A DNA stretch of 6,296 nt from CAZDHT01 sp964505325 (GTDB taxonomy: Bacteria > Planctomycetota > PUPC01), in the NCBI GenBank assembly GCA_964505325.1, contig CAZDHT010000288.1, forward strand, positions 1 through 6,296. Reading direction: 5' to 3'. The notes below the pieces were generated by a model. That model was not told the DNA's origin, ran no database searches, and was given only the letters and a program-made list of their open reading frames with translations. Of the stretch, positions 1-5,446 are shown one piece after another. Position numbers and translations under genes: made by a program. Positions within the stretch are counted from its first letter, which is position 1, and each line of letters begins with the position of its first letter.

Positions 1-375
1 GTTATGCTGAAGGAACCCGCGTTCGGCGCCATCACGCTGACGTCGCTCGACGCTGAGCCCTTCGAGAGGACGAGCAAGCTTCTGGTGAGCGCCTGCGGGC
101 GCTGCGAGAACACCGGGATGGGGTTCTCGAAGGACCGGCGCACGGTCGGCAGGAAATGGGGCAGAGCGCCGGTGCGGATCGAGCCGGTGGCTGCGGTCAT
201 CCCGCTTCCGGCGCTTCGGGCCGGGCGGTGGCGGTGCTGGGCGCTGGGGCCGGATGGGAAGCGGACGGCGGAGGTCGACCTGTCGGCCGGCCGCGAGGAG
301 GGGACGCGCGTTCTTAACGCCGCACCGAAGTACAAGACCATGTGGTACCTTCTCGTCCATGAAAAGGGCGGATGA
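1..375 (+). CDS. C-terminal fragment of a probable glycoside-hydrolase-like protein (5' end outside window)
   Basis: The reading frame is open from the first base to a TGA at 373-375, so this is the last 124 residues of a gene that begins upstream. The ATG at position 4 is probably internal. Visible landmarks are an SLD turn near residues 15-17, a CENTGM segment at 35-40, a VGRKWGRAP segment at 49-57 followed by IEPV, and a closing KYKTMWY strand at 110-116. From memory, this order (SLDG.., ..ENTGM.., ..G.WG.AP.., ..TLWYE) recurs in the small C-terminal beta-domain of secreted glycoside-hydrolase-like proteins of Planctomycetota and related phyla. The catalytic domain is not in the window, so substrate and enzyme class cannot be stated. 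Such proteins are usually exported and act on polysaccharides. It could also be another beta-sandwich protein. The family guess is moderate; the coding call is good. Confidence 0.6.
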   Translation, partial: VMLKEPAFGAITLTSLDAEPFERTSKLLVSACGRCENTGMGFSKDRRTVGRKWGRAPVRIEPVAAVIPLPALRAGRWRCWALGPDGKRTAEVDLSAGREEGTRVLNAAPKYKTMWYLLVHEKGG

Positions 376-384
376 GACCCCTTT
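363..384 (+). terminator. Weak hairpin at the end of the first gene, possible terminator
   Basis: AAAGGG (363-368) can pair with CCCTTT (379-384) across a 10-nt loop, and a pyrimidine run CTTTTCC follows. The stem is only 6 bp, overlaps the stop codon and the T-run is short. It is a marginal intrinsic terminator at best, but it sits exactly between the partial gene and the next promoter. Confidence 0.25.
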
Positions 385-401
385 CTTTTCCGGAAAAGCG
401 A

Positions 402-429
402 TTGCATGCGCGCGGGACGGGTGGACAAT
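402..429 (+). promoter_or_regulatory. Sigma-70-type promoter of the FKBP gene
   Basis: A TTGCAT -35 box (402-407), a 16-nt spacer and a GACAAT -10 box (424-429) are followed by AG. The match to consensus is modest (three and four of six), but the same core occurs before the ptb gene at 4224-4251. Transcription would start near 436, giving a leader of about 85 nt. A perfect palindrome, CTTTTCCGGAAAAG (385-398), lies 3 nt upstream of the -35 box. Confidence 0.55.
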
Positions 430-521
430 AGACTGACTTCGGAACCGGCACATGGTCGGCACGGCGCGGCGTTGTGCTCCGACCTGCCAATCGAGCGAAA
501 CGTGAACGAGAGGAACAGAGG

Positions 522-1238
522 ATGAAACGAGGCCTCACGCTGATCGCCGCGCTGGTCCTGTGTCTTCCGTCATCGGCGCCGGCCGCCGAAAAGGAGAAGC
601 CAAAGCCGGAGCCGGGCGCCGGTGAATTGAAGACCCTCGCCGAGAAGTTCAGCTACGCGCTGGGCCTGGACGTCGGTACCTCGTTGAAGAAGGCGCGGGT
701 CGAGATCGACATCCCTGCCCTGATGCGCGGCGTGCAGGACGCGCTCAAGGGCAAGGCGCCGCTCCTCACGCGGGAGCAGATGGCCGAGGTCTTCAAGCAG
801 ATGCAGGACGAACAGATGCGCAAGCACAAGGAGCTGGCGGAGAAGAACAAGACCGAGGGCGAGGCGTTCCTGGCGAAGAACAAGAAGAAGAAGGGGGTGG
901 TCACCACCGCGAGCGGCCTGCAATACGTCGTGCTCCAGCAAGGCGACGGCCCGATGCCGAAGGCGACGGATCGGGTGCGCGTCCACTACCGCGGCACGCT
1001 GATCGACGGCAGCGAATTCGATAGCTCATACAAGCGGGGCCGGCCGGAGATCATGCCGGTGGCGGGCCGGATGCTCGCCGGCTGGACCGAGGCGCTGCAG
1101 CTCATGAAGGTGGGAAGCATCTATCGCTTCTTCGTCCCCTCGGCGCTCGCGTATGGGGAGGGGGGCGCCGGCCAGGAGATCGGCCCGAGCGTCGTGCTCA
1201 TCTTCGACATTCGGCTGCTGAAGATCGAGAAGGAGTAG
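522..1238 (+). CDS. Exported FKBP-type peptidyl-prolyl cis-trans isomerase (FkpA/Mip-like)
   Basis: Encodes 238 residues. The ATG at 522 is chosen because GAGAGGA (508-514) lies 7 nt upstream and the protein then begins with a signal peptide: MKRG, a hydrophobic run at about 5-17, and probable cleavage after PAA near residue 22. Cys14 lacks a Gly/Ala/Ser at -1, so it is not a convincing lipobox. A GTG at 474 would spoil the signal. Residues 36-120 are the helical FKBP_N dimerisation/chaperone segment (KTLAEKFSYALGLDVG at 37-52, then a long charged helix). A Lys-rich hinge at 119-124 leads to the FKBP domain (about 126-236) with VHYRGTL, the EFD segment, AGWTEALQLMKVG and the ALAYGEGGAG flap. 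The family catalyses X-Pro isomerisation and assists folding of exported proteins. The usual Val-Ile pair before the pocket Trp is Met184-Leu185 here, a mild pocket change. It is transcribed alone from its own promoter and faces a convergent gene. Confidence 0.95.
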   Translation: MKRGLTLIAALVLCLPSSAPAAEKEKPKPEPGAGELKTLAEKFSYALGLDVGTSLKKARVEIDIPALMRGVQDALKGKAPLLTREQMAEVFKQMQDEQMRKHKELAEKNKTEGEAFLAKNKKKKGVVTTASGLQYVVLQQGDGPMPKATDRVRVHYRGTLIDGSEFDSSYKRGRPEIMPVAGRMLAGWTEALQLMKVGSIYRFFVPSALAYGEGGAGQEIGPSVVLIFDIRLLKIEKE

Positions 1239-1274
1239 TCTCACTTCAACATTGAGTCTGGAGCCGCCGAGGAT

Positions 1275-1318
1275 GGGACTGGCACTTGCTGCCTGCCCGA
1301 CGCAGGCGGGGCTGTCCC
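1275..1318. repeat. Nested inverted repeat between convergent genes (REP-like or bidirectional terminator-like)
   Basis: An inner perfect stem, GCCTGC (1291-1296) with GCAGGC (1302-1307), has a 5-nt loop. It sits inside an outer pair, GGGAC (1275-1279) with GTCCC (1314-1318). A competing GGGG-CTGT-CCCC hairpin occupies 1308-1319. The element fills the short gap between the convergent FKBP and zinc-ribbon genes. There is no T-run in either direction, so a classical intrinsic terminator is not shown. Its size and position resemble extragenic palindromes of REP type, but no second copy lies in the window. Confidence 0.4.
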
Positions 1319-1339
1319 CACTTTCCGCCGTGTCCGGCG

Positions 1340-1771
1340 CTACCCCTTGTCGCGCCTGGTGAGCCTGGCGACGGCGCGCAGGAACCCCTTGATCTTGCCG
1401 GGATCTTCCGCCTGCTCGAGCTGCTTCTTCTCGCCGATGATCGCGTTCAGCTCGCTATTGTCCAGCCAGATTCCCATGCATCGCTCGCACCGGTCGACGG
1501 AGACGGGGTTCACGTAGGTGTAGTGGTGGCGCATCAACCGGGCGTCTCCGCATCGCGGGCAGCGCATGTAGGCGTCGACGGTTCCCTCCTCGAACTGTGG
1601 ATCGCCGTACTTCCTCTCGATCACCTCCTCGATGCCCTCGAAGTCCGCATCCCGGACGCGTTCCAGCTCGCCGCGGTCGAACCAGATCCCGTCACACTTG
1701 TGGCACTTGTCCAGTTCGAGCCCCAGAATCTGGACCGGTGCCAGTGTCGTGCCGTCGCGTGGACATTTCAT
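1340..1771 (-). CDS. Zinc-ribbon protein with two zf-TFIIB domains
   Basis: Encodes 143 residues on the minus strand, stopping at TAG (1340-1342). The start at 1771 is chosen because GGGAG lies 7 nt upstream and the first residues, MKCPRDG, open the domain directly. A longer start at 1849 would lie inside the promoter. Repeat 1 (about 3-40) has Cys3, then Cys23-x2-Cys26 followed by GIWFDRGELE. Repeat 2 (about 71-112) has Cys71-x2-Cys74 and Cys95-x2-Cys98 followed by GIWLDNSELN. This is the zf-TFIIB zinc-ribbon pattern (CPxCG .. CxxCxGxWLDxxEL). In repeat 1 the second ligand position is Asp6 instead of Cys. The C-terminus (114-143) is charged and helical, with a Lys/Arg-rich end. There is no signal peptide, so it is probably cytoplasmic. 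The family's biochemical role is not established; nucleic-acid or protein binding is only a guess. Convergent with FKBP and divergent from the next gene. Confidence 0.88.
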   Translation of the reverse strand: MKCPRDGTTLAPVQILGLELDKCHKCDGIWFDRGELERVRDADFEGIEEVIERKYGDPQFEEGTVDAYMRCPRCGDARLMRHHYTYVNPVSVDRCERCMGIWLDNSELNAIIGEKKQLEQAEDPGKIKGFLRAVARLTRRDKG

Positions 1772-1820
1772 CTCACTGCTCCCATTCACCAGCCCGCGTA
1801 ATGCCGGCTGTTCAACCGAG

Positions 1821-1849
1821 ATGATACCCCGTCCGCCCGAGCTTTTCAA
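1821..1849 (-). promoter_or_regulatory. Sigma-70 promoter of the zinc-ribbon gene
   Basis: On the minus strand, TTGAAA (1849-1844) is followed by a 17-nt spacer and TATCAT (1826-1821), close to consensus with ideal spacing. Transcription would start near 1814, leaving a leader of about 43 nt before the ATG at 1771. This places the alternative start at 1849 upstream of the transcript. Confidence 0.7.
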
Positions 1850-1917
1850 GCGTACCCGGCCCTTCCTCCTTCCACCTCACGCTGCCGTTTCTGTTCTCTG
1901 GCCTGTGAGTTCGCGTA

Positions 1918-1946
1918 TTGCCGACGGATTGGCGACGGGCTATAAT
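1918..1946 (+). promoter_or_regulatory. Sigma-70 promoter of the transglutaminase/HEAT gene
   Basis: TTGCCG (1918-1923), a 17-nt spacer and a perfect TATAAT (1941-1946). The predicted transcript starts near 1953, about 52 nt before the ATG at 2005. It is back-to-back with the minus-strand promoter at 1821-1849, with about 70 bp of pyrimidine-rich DNA between the two -35 boxes. That space could hold a shared operator, but I see no strong palindrome there. Confidence 0.75.
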
Positions 1947-2004
1947 CACGAGAGGGAAGATGCACCATCGTGCAGATCGGCAGCCGGTCAAGGAGGATCG
2001 TGTG

Positions 2005-4161
2005 ATGTCGGCGAAGGCAGGCTTGGCGCTCTTGTGCTGTGTGCTGTTCAGCTCGGGTTGTCTTGCGGCCGAGACCCCGGCCGATCCCGCCGGCTATCTC
2101 CGGGAACACATCTATGACACCACCGTCCACTCCGACGAAGCGCTGGTGAACGTCAACGTGGCGTTCAACCGCTGGCCCGACTGCGCCACGCTCGAGTCGG
2201 CCATCCGCGACATCTTCCGACTGGAGGGCGTGCAGAACAAGAGCGATCAGGACAAGGCGCTCGCGCTGTGGAAGTGGTTCCGCATCCTGGTCAGCGCTAC
2301 CGGCGGCAGCTATGCGTACGAGATCGACAACCCGCGCCGGCCGTGCACCGACCCGCACAAAATCTTCACCGTCTACGGCCACCACCAGTGTGACGGCCAG
2401 AGCTGGGCGATGGTCCCCCTGTGGCGCGCGGCCGGCTACATGGCCCTCGACCAGTGCCACTGGGGCCACACGATTGCGTCGCTCCGATACAAGGACCGCG
2501 ACGGCAACTACCGCTTCCACGACCTCGACCCGCAGGGCCGCTTCTACTGGTGGGACGAGAAGAACCAGTGGGTGGGCACGTGGACGAACCCCATCATGCG
2601 GGTCAAGGTTCATCGCCACATCATGCAGCCGCGGAATATCCACAGCCTGCGGACGTCGCTCCGCGTCGGCGAAACCATCGAGCGGAAGTGGGACAATGCC
2701 GGGCACATCGTCCCCAGCGGCCGCGACAAGCTCGAGGCGTTCCAGAGCCGCTACTACGCCTGGAAGCCCGGCAAGACCGACGGCATCTACGCCGCGGTCG
2801 GCGAGGAGGTGCAGACGCTATCGGCGAGCGGCCTGAACCTGTACCCCGGCTCGCAAAACACGGCCTATGCCGGCGACGCACTGCATCCGAAGAAGCCCGG
2901 CCAGGCGGGTGTCTTCATCTATCGCATGGCCCCGCCGTACGTGGTGGCCGACGCCAAGGTTGAGGCGACCCTGCTCAAGGGCCGCGCCGACGACGTTTGC
3001 CGCCTCCTGATCTCAACGAACGGGGAGACGTGGACCCCGATCCTCGAGAAGAAGACGGTCGGCGAGGAGAAGGTGATGGTGGACATCGGCGTCGACGCGT
3101 GGAAGAAGGAGCGGCCCAACGTCTACACGTCCTACACGTTCTACGTGAAGGCCGAGCTTCGCGCCGTCCAGGACGTGCGCTCGGTCGGTGTAAGGGGATT
3201 GAAGATCACGGCCGTCCGGATGCTCAACAAGCGGACCATGCCCCATCTGCGGCCGGGCGAGAACGTGATCCGGGTCACCGCCGACCGGATCACGGCGGGC
3301 CTGCTGCTGGCGCTGGACATCAACTACAGCGTCAATGGCAAACCACACCGGGTGCAGCGCAACATCCAGACGTTCCCGTACTACTTCAAGATCGACGTGC
3401 CGAACGTGCCCGAGCGGGTGCTCAAGAACTACGACAAGAACTGGAACGATGGCGCGCTCCAGATGACGCGAATCGGAATGGGGCTGGTGTCGGCCTATGG
3501 CAATCCGCCGTCAAAGCCCGACCTCACCGCGGCCGAGGCGCAGAGGAAATCCGCCATCAGTTCGCCACACCCGGCCGACATGACCCGTCGGCGGATGTGC
3601 AGGAAGCCCGAGACCGACGTGCGCCAAACGAACGGCTTCTTCCCGCAGGGCAGCCCGGGCGCGCTCGACGACGACGCGAAGATGAGCGAGATGATCAAAG
3701 TCCTGCGCGGCGGCATCGCCGACCGGAGGCCCGGAAAACAGTGGGTCACCGCCGAAGACCTCGGCGACTACCCCAAGGCGATCGACGGCCTGCTCGCCGC
3801 GCTGCCCAAGGCGAACATCGACCTGACGCTCTTCATCTGCAAGGCCCTGGCGCGCAACCCGCACAAGAAAATGGTCAAGCCATTGCTGGCGAAGTGGGAG
3901 GGCGCGCCCAAGGGCTCGCCCGGCACGCGCTACATCCCCGACGTGCTCGCCGCGATCGGCGACGCGAGCGTCGTGCCGCATCTCATCAAGCCGCTCAAGC
4001 GGTGCCGGTTCGACTACCGCTTCCACATCGCCCACGCGCTCGGCATCCTCGGCGGGCCCGAGGCCGAGGGGGCCCTCAAGGATCTGGCGAAGAACGATCC
4101 GTTCCACGCCGTGCGCGAGGAGGCGGAACGGGCGCTCAGGAAGATCCAAGAGCGCAAGTGA
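2005..4161 (+). CDS. Exported transglutaminase-like protein with C-terminal HEAT-like repeats
   Basis: Encodes 718 residues. The start at 2005 follows AGGAGG (1991-1996) with an 8-nt spacer; starts at 1918 and 1960 precede the SD and the first overlaps the promoter. Residues 1-22 are a signal sequence. SSGC19 is an imperfect lipobox, so the protein may be a lipoprotein or be cleaved after CLAA. The transglutaminase-like core spans about 80-190: Cys129 in HHQCDGQSW followed by a LWRAAGY helix, His155 in CHWGH, and Asp175 in HDLDPQG, in the usual Cys-His-Asp order. Residues 205-480 are beta-rich, with an ISTNGETWTPI strand-turn (336-346) like sialidase/discoidin-type sandwiches. A basic, low-similarity linker covers about 500-560. 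Residues 585-715 form amphipathic helix pairs of HEAT/PBS-lyase type (VVPHLIKPL, AEGALKDLA, VREEAERAL). The family includes proteases and cross-linkers; the substrate is unknown. Likely acts outside the cytoplasm. Monocistronic. Confidence 0.87.
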   Translation: MSAKAGLALLCCVLFSSGCLAAETPADPAGYLREHIYDTTVHSDEALVNVNVAFNRWPDCATLESAIRDIFRLEGVQNKSDQDKALALWKWFRILVSATGGSYAYEIDNPRRPCTDPHKIFTVYGHHQCDGQSWAMVPLWRAAGYMALDQCHWGHTIASLRYKDRDGNYRFHDLDPQGRFYWWDEKNQWVGTWTNPIMRVKVHRHIMQPRNIHSLRTSLRVGETIERKWDNAGHIVPSGRDKLEAFQSRYYAWKPGKTDGIYAAVGEEVQTLSASGLNLYPGSQNTAYAGDALHPKKPGQAGVFIYRMAPPYVVADAKVEATLLKGRADDVCRLLISTNGETWTPILEKKTVGEEKVMVDIGVDAWKKERPNVYTSYTFYVKAELRAVQDVRSVGVRGLKITAVRMLNKRTMPHLRPGENVIRVTADRITAGLLLALDINYSVNGKPHRVQRNIQTFPYYFKIDVPNVPERVLKNYDKNWNDGALQMTRIGMGLVSAYGNPPSKPDLTAAEAQRKSAISSPHPADMTRRRMCRKPETDVRQTNGFFPQGSPGALDDDAKMSEMIKVLRGGIADRRPGKQWVTAEDLGDYPKAIDGLLAALPKANIDLTLFICKALARNPHKKMVKPLLAKWEGAPKGSPGTRYIPDVLAAIGDASVVPHLIKPLKRCRFDYRFHIAHALGILGGPEAEGALKDLAKNDPFHAVREEAERALRKIQERK

Positions 4162-4223
4162 ACGTTTCCGTGTCCGCCATCCCGGCCGAGCGGCGGCAAG
4201 CACCATCTTCGTCCAAAAACCAG

Positions 4224-4251
4224 TTGCATCGCGCCTGGGTCGGTGCACAAT
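4224..4251 (+). promoter_or_regulatory. Sigma-70-type promoter of ptb
   Basis: TTGCAT (4224-4229), a 16-nt spacer and CACAAT (4246-4251) followed by AG. The hexamer, spacer length and the GGTG(C/G)ACAATAG stretch match the FKBP promoter almost exactly. The transcript would start near 4258, about 50 nt before the gene, which rules out the in-frame start at 4243. Confidence 0.6.
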
Positions 4252-4308
4252 AGGCGCTCACGAAGAGCGATTCAGAAGCGGCGGTCCACACAGAACACGG
4301 AGCGGATG

Positions 4309-5250
4309 ATGAAGAAACTGGCAGAGATAGTCGATGAGTTGAAGGAGTATCCGATCAAGCGCGTGGCGGTTGCAACGGCGGGGGATCGCACGGTGGTTGA
4401 GGCGGTGAAACGCGCCGCCGATGACAACGTGGCCGAGCCTGTACTGGTCGGCGACGAGAAGAAGATCCGCGCGCTGGCGGAACAGGCCGGCCTGGCGCTG
4501 GGAGAGGACGAAGTCGTCGACGAGCCCGCGCCGGAGGTCGCCGCACTCCGCGCCGCCGAACTCGTCAGTTCCGGCAAGGCTGACGTCCTGATGAAAGGAC
4601 ACATCCACACTGACGACTTTCTCCGCGCCGTGCTGGACAAGCAGGTCGGCCTGCGCACCGGCCTGCGTATGAGCCACTGCTTCGTTGCCGAGATGGACGA
4701 GTACGACCGGCTCATTATGGTAACCGACGCGGCGATGAACATCGCGCCCGACCTGGAGGCCAAGGCCGAGATCATCCTCAACGCCGTGCATCTGGCGCAC
4801 ATCCTGGGCGTTCCGGAGCCGCGCGTCGGCTGCCTGGCCGCCGTCGAGCTGCTCAGTCCGAAGATGCAGGCGACGGTCGATGCGACCTGCCTGCACAAGA
4901 TGTGCGACCGCGGCCAGTTCCCCGAGGGCTGCATCGTCGACGGCCCGTTCGCGTTTGACAACGCAATGTCGCCCGAGGCGGCGGCGCACAAGAAGATCGG
5001 CGGGCCCGTCGCCGGCATTGCCGACATCTTGCTCGTGCCGTGCATTGAGGCAGGCAACATGCTGGTGAAGTCGTTTGTCTATGCGTCCGGTGCGAAGGTG
5101 GCAGGCGGCGTGATCGGTGCCTCGGCTCCGGTGGTGCTGACGTCGCGGGCCGATTCCGCCGAGAGCAAATTCTACTCCATCGCCATGGCCGTGCTCACCA
5201 GTGGCGTCCAGCGCGCCCTGCGCCTCAAGATCGGCCGCGTACACTACTGA
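4309..5250 (+). CDS. ptb: Phosphate butyryltransferase / phosphate acetyltransferase family protein
   Basis: Encodes 313 residues, the size of stand-alone Ptb and without the N-terminal MaoC or DRTGG domains of longer relatives. Two adjacent ATGs exist (4306 and 4309). GGAG at 4299-4302 gives a 6-nt spacer to 4309, so that one is preferred; the difference is one residue. PTA_PTB landmarks are VATAGDRTVVEAV (21-33), ADVLMKGHIHTDDFLRAVL (91-109), GLRTGLRMSH (114-123), VTDAAMNIAPDL (138-149), DGPFAFDNAMSPEAAAHKK (211-229), GPVAGIADILLVP (232-244), IEAGNM (246-251) and PVVLTSRADSAESK (274-287). The family reversibly transfers acyl groups between CoA and phosphate in the cytoplasm. Sequence alone favours the Ptb (butyryl/branched acyl) branch over Pta. 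No acyl kinase (buk/ackA) lies in the downstream 1 kb, so the partner is elsewhere. Cys245 replaces the Asp/Asn I recall at this site in relatives. Confidence 0.92.
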   Translation: MKKLAEIVDELKEYPIKRVAVATAGDRTVVEAVKRAADDNVAEPVLVGDEKKIRALAEQAGLALGEDEVVDEPAPEVAALRAAELVSSGKADVLMKGHIHTDDFLRAVLDKQVGLRTGLRMSHCFVAEMDEYDRLIMVTDAAMNIAPDLEAKAEIILNAVHLAHILGVPEPRVGCLAAVELLSPKMQATVDATCLHKMCDRGQFPEGCIVDGPFAFDNAMSPEAAAHKKIGGPVAGIADILLVPCIEAGNMLVKSFVYASGAKVAGGVIGASAPVVLTSRADSAESKFYSIAMAVLTSGVQRALRLKIGRVHY

Positions 5251-5281
5251 CCCAGCAGGAGCCAGGAAGGCGCGGAACACG

Positions 5282-5321
5282 TGATAAGATTTCTGGCCCA
5301 GGTGCGACAGAAATCTTATCA
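5282..5321. repeat. Perfect 14-bp inverted repeat with 12-nt loop
   Basis: TGATAAGATTTCTG (5282-5295) is exactly complementary to CAGAAATCTTATCA (5308-5321). The arms are AT-rich in otherwise GC-rich DNA. The element starts 31 nt after the ptb stop and ends 38 nt before the next -35 box. No T-run follows the right arm (GCTGGG comes next), so it is not a standard intrinsic terminator. It could be a transcript-end stabiliser, a dyad protein-binding site or a copy of a dispersed palindromic repeat. No second copy is in the window. Confidence 0.75.
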
Positions 5322-5359
5322 GCTGGGACCGTCTCGATCCTCACGCGTGCCAAAGAAGG

Positions 5360-5388
5360 TTGAGCAAACTGCGGCGTGCGGGTATAAT
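5360..5388 (+). promoter_or_regulatory. Sigma-70 promoter of the coiled-coil/cupin unit
   Basis: TTGAGC (5360-5365), a 17-nt spacer and a perfect TATAAT (5383-5388). The predicted transcript starts near 5395, about 50 nt before the ATG at 5447. This excludes the longer in-frame start at 5360 and would drive both the coiled-coil gene and the overlapping cupin gene. Confidence 0.75.
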
Positions 5389-5446
5389 GAGGCCTCGACT
5401 TGCACCGCGCCGAGACATCGAGCACAAGCTGTCAACTGGGAGAAGC

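Noticed and set aside
474..521. GTG at 474 as the FKBP start
   Set aside because: It adds a charged, Arg-rich extension ahead of a clear signal peptide, lacks a good SD and lies in the possible leader hairpin. ATG at 522 has an SD at ideal spacing.
1286..1801. Plus-strand open frame of 171 codons opposite the zinc-ribbon gene
   Set aside because: The minus strand carries two ordered Cys zinc ribbons, a good SD and a promoter. The plus-strand translation has no family features.
1846..2706. Minus-strand open frame of 286 codons across the divergent promoters
   Set aside because: It runs antisense to the transglutaminase/HEAT gene, covers both promoters and has no recognisable motif or SD.
4174..4196. 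CCGCC/GGCGG stem after the HEAT gene as a terminator
   Set aside because: Only 5 bp with a 13-nt loop and no T-run; expected by chance at this base composition.
2997..4253. Plus-strand open frame of 418 codons inside the HEAT gene
   Set aside because: It is an out-of-frame shadow: Arg/Pro/Gln-rich low-complexity translation, while the main frame shows clear domain structure to its stop at 4161.
4258..5280. Long minus-strand open frame (340 codons) opposite ptb
   Set aside because: It is the antisense shadow of a strongly recognised ptb gene in GC-rich DNA. Its translation is low-complexity and rich in Arg, His, Gly and Val with no family features.
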